From Ramicandelaber brevisporus (Eukaryota > Kickxellomycota > Ramicandelaberales > Ramicandelaberaceae): 64,000 bases of DNA. The position numbers and the translations under genes are program-made. A model generated the notes under the pieces. It did no database searches. It saw only the letters and a program-made list of their open reading frames with translations, and had not been told where the DNA came from. This document shows, piece by piece, positions 1 to 11,244 of the stretch; position 1 is the first letter of the stretch, and each line of letters begins with the position of its first letter. The DNA lies in NCBI GenBank assembly GCA_025201865.1, contig MU602672.1, positions 1 through 64,000 of the forward strand, written 5' to 3'.

Positions 1-358
1 CTTGCAGCTGTCTGGCTCGACCGCGAAACTGCTCCTCTCTAATGTTTACTCCATTCTATCTTTCACATTTTTGCAACTCTTAATCTGAATTTCAGTTTCC
101 ATAGATTGACCAATCATTGTGAGGCTTTTATTTCCCTCTCGTGTAAAGCCAACTGGGACAGGAGGTGTAAGTTTTCTTTCAGTTCATGTTTTCTCTCCGC
201 CACGAACGCAACCACAACAACATAACAATCAACCACAAAAACAACAACGACACCTTCCCCCCCCCCACGATCTCACTCAGACACGCTTTCGCAGTAACAC
301 CAGTGTACTTCTTCTTCTTATTGCCTTGCTTTGGTGGATTGGCTAAGCTCCGTTTAAG
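1..358 (+). other. 5' flank and leader of SIN3
   Basis: No gene is supported here. The stretch leads into the SIN3 start codon at 359 and is pyrimidine-rich on the sense strand, as are most leaders in this window. It includes a run of C residues near 255-265. A GTAAGT motif near 168 followed by TTTCAG near 180 is too closely spaced to be an intron, though either could pair with a more distant site. Confidence 0.5.
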
Positions 359-3300
359 ATGAATCAGCAGCAACCGGCTTCATCTGGCACTGGCACTGCT
401 GCTGCTTCTTCAACAGGAACTGCAGGTTCAAGTGTTCCAGCCGCCGCGTTAGGCACGCCTCCAGCAGCTCATCCGGTTCAGCCACAGCCTGTTGTTGCAG
501 TCGCACCTGCCGTAACTTCTGCTGCTCCATCGCATCCTGTTAATGCCCATCGGACTCCCTCGTCGATGCCAATGGCCATGGTTCAACCCTCTAGTGGTGG
601 TGGCGGTGGCGGTGGTGCTACGCCTGGTGCTGCCCCCGCCGTTGGCGGAATGGGTGCCATTCCAGAGAACGAGTCTCCTCCAGTGACTATCGGGACTACT
701 GCAACTACTGCGCACACAGCTTCGCGCAATCCGAGTGTTCCTACCGCCACTGCTGCTCCTTCTTCTGTTGCTGCTGGTGCCGCTGCCGGTGCACCTGCTG
801 CTTCTAGCCAAACACGCTCGCAGCCACCAGTGGCCAATCAACAGCCAGGTCTTGGTCCCGCAGTTGGTCATTTCCCGCCACATGGCCAGCAGCAGCAACA
901 ACAACAGCCGCAGCCGCAGCAGCAACAGCCTCCGATGCAAGGTCAGTTTTATGGTCAGCAGCATCAAGCTCCACCGCCTCCACCGCCAGCTGCTGTTCAG
1001 GCTTCCCAACGCTCACCAAGTCCAGCTCCAAATCAACAGGGCGGCGGTGTTCATGATGCACTATCCTACTTGGATGTCGTTCGCCAATGCTTTGCTCAGG
1101 ATCAGACCACTTACGGACGTTTTTTGGAGATTATGGGAGACTTTCGCCAGCAAAACATTACCACAGAGGTTGTGATTGCACGCGTGGCTAATGTGTTTAG
1201 AGGCCGTCCAGAGCTGATTGAAGGGTTCAACACATTTTTACCAGAAGGATATCAAGTGTACGTGATCCGCTCAAGCTCAGACGGGGTTGGAGATGTGATG
1301 GTTGATACTCCAGGTGGTGTTGTGTATAGAGTTAATCACGAAACCGACGAACTGGAGCCAGTGTCACCACGTACATCCATGCAGTTCCAGATGCAATTTC
1401 ATCCTCCGAATGTATATGATGCTCAGTATGGAGTCCAACCACCTCCTCCACCCCATCTCCAACAGCAACAGCAACAGCAACAGCTGCAGGCTCCTCCACA
1501 GATGATGATGCCTCAGGAATATGGCATTCACCAGCAGCCACAACAGCCACAGCAACCGCAACAACAGCAAGCTCCTCCTGCCCATTATAATCAACAAAAT
1601 GGATACTATCAACAACCACAACAGCAGGGTCCAGCTGGTGGATATTTTGAAGGTGATAGTAATGCGATGCAGCCCGAATATGATCAGCATCAACAACAAC
1701 AAGCTCTTCCAGTGACTCCATCCGCTGCAAATGCTGTACGTACCACTTCAGCTGCATCTATTGGTGGACCACAGGCAGCTCAGACTCCAGCTGCTCCAAC
1801 TACTACGCCAGCTGTTGCAACTGCTGCGGCTGCTGCGGCTGCTGCCGGCGCTGGTGGCGGTGGCGGTGGACAAACACGTGGAGAGTTTTCACAGGCAATC
1901 AACTATGTGAATCGGATTAAAGACAGATTCCGTCATCAGCCAGATGTTTACCAAAGATTTCTTGATATTCTTCAAAGCTTCCAGCGAGAATCCCGGCCGA
2001 TAGATGAAGTTTATCACCAGGTTGAACAGTTGTTTGGAACAGAGGTGGATTTATTGGATGAATTTAGACTCTTTTTACCTATCGATCAACATGGAAATCA
2101 ACCTCAACAGCCGGCAACCAATCAACAAATTCAGCAGTATAATCAACAGCAACAACAGCAGCAGCAACAGCAGCAGCAGCCAACTCCCCAAGCTCAAGTT
2201 CAACAGCAAACTCGCACTCAACAGCAGCAGCAGCCGCGCGAGCCTTCTCCAACTCGCACCACTACATCTACCGGTGGTGGAAGTCGCAGACGTGGAGGTG
2301 CGGCTGGCTCTGGCGGTCAACGTGGCCAGCAGCATCAACAGCAGCAGCGTAGTGGAGGTGGACGCCAAGAAGATCACTATCCTATGCCACCATCTCATAT
2401 GCCAGCTGGTCCATATGATGCAGGAATGGGAATGCAAGGTGGGCCAGGGTATATTCCATATGGATACCCAGGTGATCAGATTCCGCCACTCCATGGACCA
2501 CCAGGAATGATGCCATATGGAGTTGGAGATCCAATGGCTGGCTACTATGATCCAATGAGCGGAATGATATATCCGCCGCCCCATCCGCCTCATCCTCACC
2601 CACAAATGCAACATCCGGGCATGGCTGGCCAAATTGATATGCAGAATCAGGGTGGTAGCGCTGGTCAGATCCCACAACAAGGAGCCGGTGGACAGGATAT
2701 GGCACAAATGATGGGTGGAGGAGATTTGCAACAAATGATGGACAATGGAGCAAATGGACAGCAAATGGCACAGAATCAGAGTGCAACTAGTGCTGGATAC
2801 GGACGACCATCAATCAGCCGCAGTGAAGCATTGTTCTTTGATAGAGTATTGAGACACATTGGATCAGCGCAGACGTATAACCAGTTTTTGAGATTATTGA
2901 AGCTGTATTCACAGGGAGCAATTAATACAAAGACACTGAAGGAGAGAGTGGAATCGTTTATTGGAGATTCACCTATTTTGATGAGTTGGTTTAATCAGTA
3001 CTTGGCACCAGATCAGGAATTGAATTCAACGCTGAATGTGCATGGATCACTTGGAGGAGATGATGCACGCGAGATTGGAAGAGTGCCTGCTGGATATGGC
3101 CCATCTGGATTGGATAATGAGGAGGAGGTTAGCATGAAGAAGGCCATAAGTATTGAGCATGGAGGCGGAGAACTTGTGATTGAAAATATATTACCGCCAG
3201 CTAAAGCACGGGAAAACTATGAATCATTCCCTAAAATTGGAGTGTCATATTGTAGATTACCAGAAAGATTGGCCAGTGAGAAATGCAGTGGAAAGGATTC

Positions 3301-6300
3301 ATTGTGCAGAGAAGTATTGAATGATCATTATGGATCAGTCCAAAAGAGTTTGGGCGAAGAGGCTGAGATGGATGATAGAGTTTTATCGCAGTTTGAGGAT
3401 ACTCTGATGAGAATTGAAGAAGAAAGAGCTGATTTGGATTTGCACATTGATTCAAACATGAGTGTTATCGCTACTTTACAGGATGTCAGTGATCAGATCA
3501 ACAAGATGAGTCAGTCAGAAAAGGAACAGTTTACATTGCCTGAAGGATTAACCACTGGCTCCACTGCAATTTACAATAGAACAATAAAGAAGCTGTATGG
3601 AAATGAACGTGGCAATGATGTAATTGAGGCTTTGCAGCGTAATCCAGCAGTGGCCATACCGGTTGTATTAAAGAGATTAAAGCAAAAGGATGAAGAGTGG
3701 CGTCGGCTGCGTGCTGAATGGAATCGCACTTGGAGAGAGCATGAGCTTAAGAATTTCTACAAAATGCTGGATACTCAGGGTCCGACATTCCGTGCAACTG
3801 ATCGTAGATATTTAATGCAACGCTCTTTGCTATCTGAATTGGAAAATGCACGTGCTGATTACACTGTTAAACGCAATTCGAATACAAACATCAATACAAA
3901 TGTTGGCAATGATGACATTAATAGTGGCGGCAATGAAGATGGTTCAATGCAGGTTCCAAGTAAACCGCGTTTCACTCGGTTCCACGATGGATTAAATGAG
4001 TATGCGGTTAAGGATGATTTGGAAGCAATGTATAGTGGAATGATTAAGCCAATTAAAGTTCACACTCCGGCTACATTGTTGGCATTGCAGCCAACTCGTG
4101 GATTCCCATCTAGCTCAGTGTTTAAGCGTAGACATCATTTGGAGTTTGCAATGAATGATCAAACAGTACTGAAGGATATAGTAACAATGTTATTGCTGGC
4201 CATTGATAAGCAGAATGTCAATATTGATTCATCTGATAAAATGAGATTGTATAAGTTCTTTAGAGACTTTTATCTGCCCTATTTTGCACTCTCACCCTCC
4301 GCCTTGGATGATGCACTTGGTGCCTCATTTGAGCAAATATTTGGCGATCAAATTGTGGAGGATAATGACGATGATAATCATACTAATGCCAATGCCAATA
4401 ACAATGCTAATAATGATAATGATCAAGAAAATAACAGCATGGACATTGATGAGCAGCCTCAGAGTAATGCTACCTCAAGTACTAATGGTCAACCGCAACA
4501 GCAGCAACAACAACAACAACAACAACAGCAGCAACAGCAGCGGGAGTCTATTATAGCAGTTGATGACAAAGATGCACCATGGATTGATATTGAGGGATTC
4601 CAACCCGCTGGTTCTCGTGTTTACTTGACTAAATCTCAGCAACGTGCTGCACGTTCTACAGCTGCCACTGGTACAACTGCAGCTGCAGTGCCCAACAACA
4701 CCATTGCATCGACTGGGCTGAGTGGGAATACAATTGATGATAAAGGTACACCGTGTCAAAACGTCATGTTCATTTCCTCTTCAATTTACACACTGCTGCG
4801 AATGATTGAAGCCATGTATTATAGATTGGCATACATTAAATCGCGTAACAGTGTGGTTATGTCTACTCATCCATTGTATACCATTATGAGCAATATTGAA
4901 TCCAGCTCAATCAAAGACACTCCTGCTACGGCTGCCGCACGCAGAGCTGCTGAGATTGATATGGCGATGATGCCCAAGCCCGATATATTGGCTGAATTTG
5001 ACATGATCTACTCTCAGTCTACAATGGGAACCGAGCTAAATGCATCTTCTTTTGCTCGCTCAATATTTGCCAGTGTATCATCCAGCCGTGCTGCAACTAC
5101 TCCCGCCGAGCCTACAAATGCACCTCAGCCAGTATCCACACCTAGCCTGCGTGTATTGAGCCAGCAAAGTCGACCGGGAGGAGGAGGCAGACCAAGTGAT
5201 TTCTACATGCATGTATTAGAGCTGATTGGCAGATTGCTTGAGAATGATATCGATAACAATCAATTTGAGGATGCAATTTACTATTTGTTTGGAATTGATG
5301 GCCACATTCTATTCTCAGCTGACAAGGTGTTTACTGGCATGGCTCGCCAGCTGCTCTCCATTATTACTGAAAATAGAAATTGGAATATGTTTGAGGCTTA
5401 TTGGGGCTACTGCGATGAAGTCAATAAGCTCAGCTTGGATACTGGTCTATTGCTCCCAACTGGAACCAGCTCCAACGTATCTACTGAGCGCACTGCTGCC
5501 TCTGTCGAAGCTGCCCGTATGTCAAATGGCCAGATGAACGGAAGTGTGGTGGCAACTGAGGCGATGCGTGCGCTGGTGCGCTATCGTCAAAAGGCATCTG
5601 AAATGGTGAGCCCCTCAGATGCCGTCATCAAGGCAAGATTTATACAGCCGAAGCGTTCATTGACATTTGAGCTACTGGATGGAGACGATGCTCGTAGCGA
5701 AGCTCTTGACATGATTGTGGTTAATGAACAGCATGATGATTATTTGAAGGCATTCATCTCACCCCGGCCAACATGGACTCCATTCTTCAAGAAGCTGATC
5801 GCTGGTCATCATCAAGTCAGCTCACGTCCAAACCAGCCAGGCGGTGATGACAGTGCAATGAACATTGATCAACAGGCATCTGATGGCCAGCAGCAGCATC
5901 AACAGCAGCAACAGCTGGACACTGGTGCTGATGACGATGTTGAAACCACTGAGATGACATTCCCATTCTTGTGCCGCAACGTTCGTCCTCACATTGATCC
6001 AGTCACTGGCGTACCAAAGGTTCAGCAGCAGTCCTCTAGCTTGGAAATGCTCAACAACAATCTCAGCGTCAACCTTGTTCGCAATTCATTACAAATGAAG
6101 TTTGCCGCAGATAGTCACGAGGTTTGTCATCGTCGCCGTTCCAAACAAGCTCGCGATGCAATCAGCCAGGCACTGACAGCCGCCGATGTTTTGCGCATGT
6201 CCAAATGGCATCGCTGGATGACCTCAAAATTGGCTCACATGTTGCCCGCCGGCACAAGTGCTCAAGCCACGGCTCTTGCTGCTGGCTTCACAGTTCCGCA

Positions 6301-6556
6301 GCAGCAACAACAGCAACAGCAACAGCAACAACAACAACAACAACAGCTGCTGCAACAGCAGCAACAGCAAGCTGCTCAGCAGACACAGACTGTGGCGCAG
6401 CAAGCGTCTAGCGCCAGTGGTCAGGGTGAGTCTGGTGCCGAGGATGATTCTGGTAATGAGATGCAACAGCAATCCGGAGCGGCCGCCAATGACATGTCAG
6501 CTGCGGCCCAGAGTGGAACTGCAGATACTGGAAACATTGACGAAGACATCCAATAG
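359..6556 (+). CDS. SIN3: Sin3-family transcriptional corepressor
   Basis: Scaffold protein of the Sin3/Rpd3 histone deacetylase complex in the nucleus; it links DNA-bound repressors to the deacetylase. The 2065-residue frame begins with ATG at 359. Three paired amphipathic helix domains are visible: PAH1 about residues 230-300, PAH2 about 505-575 (ends in a FRLFLP-type helix) and PAH3 about 817-886. The histone-deacetylase interaction domain starts near residue 962 with the family signature SYCRLPE and runs to about 1065. A Sin3 C-terminal region (around DFYMHVLELIGRLLE) lies near residue 1612. Linkers between the domains carry long polyQ, polyP, polyG and polyA tracts, so the protein is longer than yeast Sin3. 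PolyQ is written with mixed CAA and CAG codons. No intron is needed. The 3' end is 166 bp from the next gene on the same strand. Family assignment is secure. Confidence 0.96.
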   Translation: MNQQQPASSGTGTAAASSTGTAGSSVPAAALGTPPAAHPVQPQPVVAVAPAVTSAAPSHPVNAHRTPSSMPMAMVQPSSGGGGGGGATPGAAPAVGGMGAIPENESPPVTIGTTATTAHTASRNPSVPTATAAPSSVAAGAAAGAPAASSQTRSQPPVANQQPGLGPAVGHFPPHGQQQQQQQPQPQQQQPPMQGQFYGQQHQAPPPPPPAAVQASQRSPSPAPNQQGGGVHDALSYLDVVRQCFAQDQTTYGRFLEIMGDFRQQNITTEVVIARVANVFRGRPELIEGFNTFLPEGYQVYVIRSSSDGVGDVMVDTPGGVVYRVNHETDELEPVSPRTSMQFQMQFHPPNVYDAQYGVQPPPPPHLQQQQQQQQLQAPPQMMMPQEYGIHQQPQQPQQPQQQQAPPAHYNQQNGYYQQPQQQGPAGGYFEGDSNAMQPEYDQHQQQQALPVTPSAANAVRTTSAASIGGPQAAQTPAAPTTTPAVATAAAAAAAAGAGGGGGGQTRGEFSQAINYVNRIKDRFRHQPDVYQRFLDILQSFQRESRPIDEVYHQVEQLFGTEVDLLDEFRLFLPIDQHGNQPQQPATNQQIQQYNQQQQQQQQQQQQPTPQAQVQQQTRTQQQQQPREPSPTRTTTSTGGGSRRRGGAAGSGGQRGQQHQQQQRSGGGRQEDHYPMPPSHMPAGPYDAGMGMQGGPGYIPYGYPGDQIPPLHGPPGMMPYGVGDPMAGYYDPMSGMIYPPPHPPHPHPQMQHPGMAGQIDMQNQGGSAGQIPQQGAGGQDMAQMMGGGDLQQMMDNGANGQQMAQNQSATSAGYGRPSISRSEALFFDRVLRHIGSAQTYNQFLRLLKLYSQGAINTKTLKERVESFIGDSPILMSWFNQYLAPDQELNSTLNVHGSLGGDDAREIGRVPAGYGPSGLDNEEEVSMKKAISIEHGGGELVIENILPPAKARENYESFPKIGVSYCRLPERLASEKCSGKDSLCREVLNDHYGSVQKSLGEEAEMDDRVLSQFEDTLMRIEEERADLDLHIDSNMSVIATLQDVSDQINKMSQSEKEQFTLPEGLTTGSTAIYNRTIKKLYGNERGNDVIEALQRNPAVAIPVVLKRLKQKDEEWRRLRAEWNRTWREHELKNFYKMLDTQGPTFRATDRRYLMQRSLLSELENARADYTVKRNSNTNINTNVGNDDINSGGNEDGSMQVPSKPRFTRFHDGLNEYAVKDDLEAMYSGMIKPIKVHTPATLLALQPTRGFPSSSVFKRRHHLEFAMNDQTVLKDIVTMLLLAIDKQNVNIDSSDKMRLYKFFRDFYLPYFALSPSALDDALGASFEQIFGDQIVEDNDDDNHTNANANNNANNDNDQENNSMDIDEQPQSNATSSTNGQPQQQQQQQQQQQQQQQRESIIAVDDKDAPWIDIEGFQPAGSRVYLTKSQQRAARSTAATGTTAAAVPNNTIASTGLSGNTIDDKGTPCQNVMFISSSIYTLLRMIEAMYYRLAYIKSRNSVVMSTHPLYTIMSNIESSSIKDTPATAAARRAAEIDMAMMPKPDILAEFDMIYSQSTMGTELNASSFARSIFASVSSSRAATTPAEPTNAPQPVSTPSLRVLSQQSRPGGGGRPSDFYMHVLELIGRLLENDIDNNQFEDAIYYLFGIDGHILFSADKVFTGMARQLLSIITENRNWNMFEAYWGYCDEVNKLSLDTGLLLPTGTSSNVSTERTAASVEAARMSNGQMNGSVVATEAMRALVRYRQKASEMVSPSDAVIKARFIQPKRSLTFELLDGDDARSEALDMIVVNEQHDDYLKAFISPRPTWTPFFKKLIAGHHQVSSRPNQPGGDDSAMNIDQQASDGQQQHQQQQQLDTGADDDVETTEMTFPFLCRNVRPHIDPVTGVPKVQQQSSSLEMLNNNLSVNLVRNSLQMKFAADSHEVCHRRRSKQARDAISQALTAADVLRMSKWHRWMTSKLAHMLPAGTSAQATALAAGFTVPQQQQQQQQQQQQQQQQLLQQQQQQAAQQTQTVAQQASSASGQGESGAEDDSGNEMQQQSGAAANDMSAAAQSGTADTGNIDEDIQ

Positions 6557-6722
6557 TAACCCTTTTTTAACCTCCTCCTCCTTTAGTTATATTATTTATC
6601 CCTCTTTTACTCTCACTAACTTCATTTGTTTTTTGTTTTTTTTTACTTTTTCATCTACTCCAACTACTCAACACACAGACAAATAGTCAGACAGACAGTG
6701 AGAGACACAGACAGTGAGGGAC

Positions 6723-7162
6723 ATGCTTGAACCAAGTAATAGTAGCGGCAGTAGTGGTGGTAGTCATCACGCTAGTCGTACCAACAGTAACGAAGTAGCA
6801 GATAGCACAGCTGCTGGCGAAGTTGATGAGCGAGCCGAGTCTCAGATGAGCGAACCACAACTGTCGCTGTTGCTGGTGCGGAGTGAGTCATCTGGTTTGG
6901 CGCCACGAACCCTGCCATCTGTTCTTGCTACCGACAGCAGCACCTCCTCGGGGAGTACGCCGTACGGGACGCCCATCACCTCTGCCACCGCAACCGTAGC
7001 AGCAACAGCGAATGCGAGTCCACTGGATATTGCGGGACTCAATATTGGATATCGTGTTCAAAGCCAACATCAGTCTGTGACTCCGCTTGTTTCAGCCACA
7101 TCAGCTTCGACAACTACCGCACAGGTACCATCAGGTGATGCGAATGGCAGAGCACTCGTTGT

Positions 7163-7209
<47 letters not shown>

Positions 7210-7716
7210 CAGCATCTGGTGGTGGTGAATTTGACTACAGTGGTGAAACCGAGTCAGACGAAGGCGATGATGTATCGAGTTTTCTATCGTTTGATTACGA
7301 TGTTGACTACAGCGTTGATGAAGACGATGAAGACGACGAAGACTATCTCGACTATGACGACGATGAACACTATGAAATTATTGGTATGAATGCCGACTCA
7401 TTTAGTGGGACTGATCCGATTGATCAGCCTGGATTTGTGGTGGTTGACGATGGAGGTCTCGACCAAGAGATTGACCGTCAAGGCAATGCACCTCTGCTGA
7501 GAATCAGTTTGGATAACGCCACCGCAGCCGCCACAACAACCACCACCACAACAACCACAACAACCACAGCCACTACCACTCAGCCAACTCAACAAGCACA
7601 GCAGCGCGAATATGAACGAATGAGCCCAACTCCATATCCACTGTATACCACTCCCCCGCCACCACCACCAGCAACTACGCCAGCTAACATGGCGAGACAG
7701 CAGCTGCAGCTGCAGC

Positions 7717-7753
<37 letters not shown>

Positions 7754-10173
7754 GGAACAGCAGCAGAGGTTACCAGCATACATAGCAATGCACCGATCTC
7801 GACCAAGGTTTCGAACATATCTGGAGGCTGACCGTGCCACAATTGCCAACAACTCATCCCTGCAATCAATCTTCAACAATGTCTCATTTCCGTCTCTATC
7901 AACAACAACAGCATCAACAGCAGCCTCAGCTACAAATTCTTCATCAGTACTGCGTATTGTGACTATTCGTTTTGTATTTCCAACCATTACTCTGACATTT
8001 CGATCAGTATTCTCTGACATTTTATTGCGTTTTACATCTCATCCTTCAGAACTAGTTTCATTATCTCGTGCAGAATTTACAAATAGGTATGGCCATCATG
8101 CTCTGGGTGTCGTCGATTCGCTCATGCAGGAAACTTTGCGACAGCATTTACTGAGATCAATGCTGCAAAGAATCAGAGACACTGGTGGACCGGATTTGGT
8201 GGAGCCCGAAACGTATACTGGTGAAGTTGAAGGCGCTATTGCAGAAACTGACAGAGAGACGGAAACACCTGTGTCGTCACCAGAGCCATCTCCAGGCTTC
8301 CATTCTCAACATATATCGCAGCAGTCAGCTACAGCAACAACAGCAGCAGCAACAGCCGCAGCCGCCGCCACCGCAGCACATCGATCACGCCGTCGTAGAC
8401 TACTGTCGTTTGCCGGCCCAATGCCCAGTTATTTGCGCGCAATGCAGCGGTTTGGTGTATTTACCTCTCTACTCATTCCGCAGTTTACAGTTCCCTATGT
8501 TCCTGCTCCTCTGCCTCCCTCTCCATCTGCCAGTACTGGCTCCACAGCAACAGCATCCTCAACCATCATTGATCCAGCAGCTCTGGAGCGGTATCGACGT
8601 ATATATCCACATCGCATCATCAATCCTCAGGGTATTGTATTTCCATCGTATTCTGACTATACACTATTTTACTCTCTGAGACGGGCCGAGTATCCGATGA
8701 TTATCTCGCGTGGATTCAGCACTGCCTCTATCGCAGACCCTATCCCGCCACCACCACCTCCACTTCCTCCACTCTCCTCCTCTTCAGCTTCAACAGCCAC
8801 AGAACAGCAATGGAACCAGCCATCAGTTGTGACAGCACCTCGTCTGCATTCATTCAGTCCGTTTGTATTCAAACAGAGCTCAGTGTGTCCAACGAGCCGT
8901 GTCGAAAATACTCATTTCCAGCTTCGCAATATGCTCTCAGTCCCACACTTGGGCTCACTTTACTACTTTAACTCGATGGACGGCGTTCGACGATGGTGTC
9001 CGTACACTCGCAAGAGCGACAGCATTATTCCAATACAGGACTTTGGCCGAGAAACTGTGGCTACGCTGGCGTGTGGAGAAGGTATCGGCGCAGTAGGAAT
9101 GTACTCTGGCCAGATTCGAACCTGGAGCTTGGAAGATGCAGAGTCTTGTGAATTGCCAGTGAAGACGAACAAGCGAAGCTTATTTGGAAATAATGGAGAC
9201 TGTTTGATCAATTCCATCACTGTGTTTAACTCAGCAAACGGTGGCGCGGTTCATTTGGCGTGTTCGAACAATAACAATTGTGTGATGATTGTCGATGGCG
9301 AGTCGTTGAATACAGTCACTGAGCTGCAAGATCATCTACACGCAGCCACCAATGCTACAGCACTGAATCCGACTGATCGTAAACAGATGGCGATTGCGAC
9401 AGATGGCAAATCAAACGTCATTCTGGATTTATCGAGTGGCAAAAAAGTAGCCTCGCTCAGCGGTCATTTGGACGCAAGTTTTGCTGTATCCTGGTCTCCA
9501 GATGGTCGGCACATTGCCACATCATCTCAAGACTTGACAACTCGCATCTACGATGTTCGCATGATTCGCAGCCACGCCAGCAACTTCACTCTTGATTCAA
9601 CTCCAACAATGGCCGTAATCGACAGTACGTTTAGCGCAGTCCGTTCATCCCAATTCTCACCAGACGGCCGTTTCCTGATTCTTGCCGAGACCATTGACAT
9701 TGTCCGTATTCTCGAAATGCCGACGTTTAATTGATTCAACTCCAACAATGGCCGTAATCGACAGTACGTTTAGCGCAGTCCGTTCATCCCAATTCTCACC
9801 AGACGGCCGTTTCCTGATTCTTGCCGAGACCATTGACATTGTCCGTATTCTCGAAATGCCGACGTTTAATCATGCCCAGGAGATATTGTTGGCTGGCGAG
9901 ATTAATGGTGCGAGAATGAGTCCCGATGCAGGTGGATCCCTGTTCATTGGAATTGGAGACTATGTCCTTGGAGCGGGCATTGTCGAGTATGAAAAATGTT
10001 GGAAAAATGGAAAGATTGGATACGGTCAACATCATAATCATCACCACTACCATCATCAAAATATGCATATGCTGCAGCAGTACCCGATGGGAATGAATGG
10101 GACCATGACAGGGCCAACAAGCGGGAGCGGATCCGCGAAATGGGGAAACCCAGCTTTTGACTACATTTTGTAA
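6723..10173 (+). CDS. WD-repeat protein of the S. pombe C2A9.03 type, frame broken by a 139-bp tandem duplication
   Basis: Uncharacterised WD40 protein family conserved in fungi and plants. The first in-frame ATG is at 6723; an earlier GTG is not a credible eukaryotic start. Residues 1 to about 730 are low complexity (polyA, polyT, polyQ, an acidic block) and look disordered. From about residue 734 (LRNMLSVPHLGSLYYF) the conserved domain begins, with WD-type blades such as SWSPDGRHIATSSQDLTTRI and FSPDGRFLILAE. The frame stops at 9734, inside a perfect tandem duplication. The conserved C-terminal blade (GEINGARMSPDAG) continues in another frame to 10173. Removing one 139-bp unit gives a single frame of 1103 codons, so the intact gene should end at 10173. 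I infer an assembly artefact, a recent mutation or splicing across the repeat. An AATAAA signal lies at 10270-10275. Confidence 0.8.
9592..9870 (+). repeat. Exact tandem direct duplication, period 139 bp
   Basis: Bases 9592-9730 are repeated without a mismatch at 9731-9869, and one further base matches at 9870. The period is not a multiple of three, so it shifts the WD-repeat gene into a stop at 9732-9734. The flanking bases differ immediately outside (C at 9591 against A at 9730). Perfect identity means the event is very recent or artefactual. Confidence 0.95.
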
Positions 10174-10269
10174 TATTAGTTTTTAACTTTGAATATCTTT
10201 CTAACTACGTTTAATGTCAGGATCGCACTGTCCAATTATACCAGATTCAGCTTGACTAACTTAACCTTT

Positions 10270-10275
10270 AATAAA
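10270..10275 (+). terminator. Polyadenylation signal AATAAA for the WD-repeat gene
   Basis: A canonical AATAAA lies about 97 bases after the restored stop codon at 10173 and before the tRNA gene. It supports transcription reaching the downstream end at 10173 rather than ending at the internal stop at 9734. Confidence 0.5.
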
Positions 10276-10387
10276 AACTATAATTCAAGTTTGAACAGAC
10301 AACAACAACAACGCATTTAGCAGTGAAGGGGGAGGATTACAACAGCACAAGACTCACTCTTCTCAATAATGACTGTGTCAAAAGAGA

Positions 10388-10459
10388 AGGACCCTACCGG
10401 ATTTGAACCGGTGACCTATCGGACTGCAGCCGATTGCTCTACCACTGAGCTAAAGATCC
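10388..10459 (-). tRNA. tRNA-Cys (GCA)
   Basis: On the minus strand a complete cloverleaf can be drawn. The acceptor is GGATCTT paired with AGGGTCC (two G-T pairs). The D arm is GCTC/GAGC. The anticodon stem ATCGG/CCGAT encloses loop CTGCAGT with anticodon GCA. The T arm is ACCGG/CCGGT with loop TTCAAAT. Discriminator base 73 is U, as expected for tRNA-Cys. Internal A box (TAGCTCAGTGG) and B box (GGTTCAAATCC) are intact, and a TTTT polymerase III terminator follows at 10380-10383. There is no intron and CCA is not encoded. Confidence 0.96.
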
Positions 10460-11244
10460 GTTGCTGTCTTCAGAAAATAGAAATAGCAATGCAATAACAT
10501 CAGTAACATTCTAGCCGATCTTATCGACAACAAGAGACGTTCAACTGCACTTTCATCATCTGTGTCGATTCTCCTCCTTACCATGAAGCGATGCTAGTCA
10601 TATTCCTATTGGGTAGATATTACATCACAGGTACCCCTTGCAATTCTCAAATCATTGGTCCAGAGTGACCCGATTCCTCCTCTTTTTCTTTCTTTTTTCT
10701 TTTTTGCTCCCCCGCATTCGTCAAATAACGAAGGTGTGCAAATGAGGTGCCTGAACGTCTTGCTCTTGGATATTGCTGGATTCTCCGCCCTGTAAGAAGG
10801 GAGTACTTGTGCACTGTCGTGCAAAAAAGCAAAAGCAAAAAGGCAAAAACAAAACGAGGCTGCCAGTGCATGTGAGCAGGCCTGTACTTTCAGTATCCTA
10901 TTCATAGTTGTTCCTTGCGTTTGGTTAATTTTAGACTTTGTGTTGTTGTTGCTATTGTTGCTACTGTTGCTCTCTCTCTCTCTCGCTCTGTGCTTTTTTG
11001 TTATTGAATTTTTTTTTTGCTCTTCTCCTTTGCAGACGCACAAACGCAACACAACACAACAGAAATCGTAGTCGTCAACTACTGCCCCTCCTCCTACAGC
11101 CTCTTTCCAGTGTCCAGTTTTGTCGATCGAGTCGTTTACTTTGCTTTCATCCCCACCTTCGCTTCCTCTAGTTGTTAGTTTGACCAGCTTGGTCTTTATG
11201 CGAAGTGCGGCTGTGTAGCTGATTGATTGAACTGTAAACCGAAG
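10460..11244 (+). other. Upstream region and probable intron-containing leader of the membrane-protein gene
   Basis: No convincing coding gene. The sense strand becomes strongly pyrimidine-rich from about 10,920 and contains a polypyrimidine tract ending in TTTGCAG at 11029-11035, a good 3' splice site, so a 5' UTR intron is likely. Candidate donors include GTGAGC near 10871. A minus-strand frame at 10606-10905 starts with a hydrophobic stretch, but nothing else supports it. Confidence 0.4.

Noticed and set aside
7162-7206. CAG-repeat array as a CRISPR or satellite
   Set aside because: It is a coding trinucleotide run (polyA/polyT in the WD-repeat protein) without unique spacers.
9592-9870. 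Programmed ribosomal frameshift in the WD-repeat gene
   Set aside because: An exact tandem duplication fully explains the frame change; no slippery-site plus pseudoknot is needed.
10606-10905. 99-codon minus-strand frame beginning with a hydrophobic signal-like segment
   Set aside because: It lies in a probable leader/intron of the opposite-strand gene, has a K/E-rich nonsense tail and no recognisable domain.
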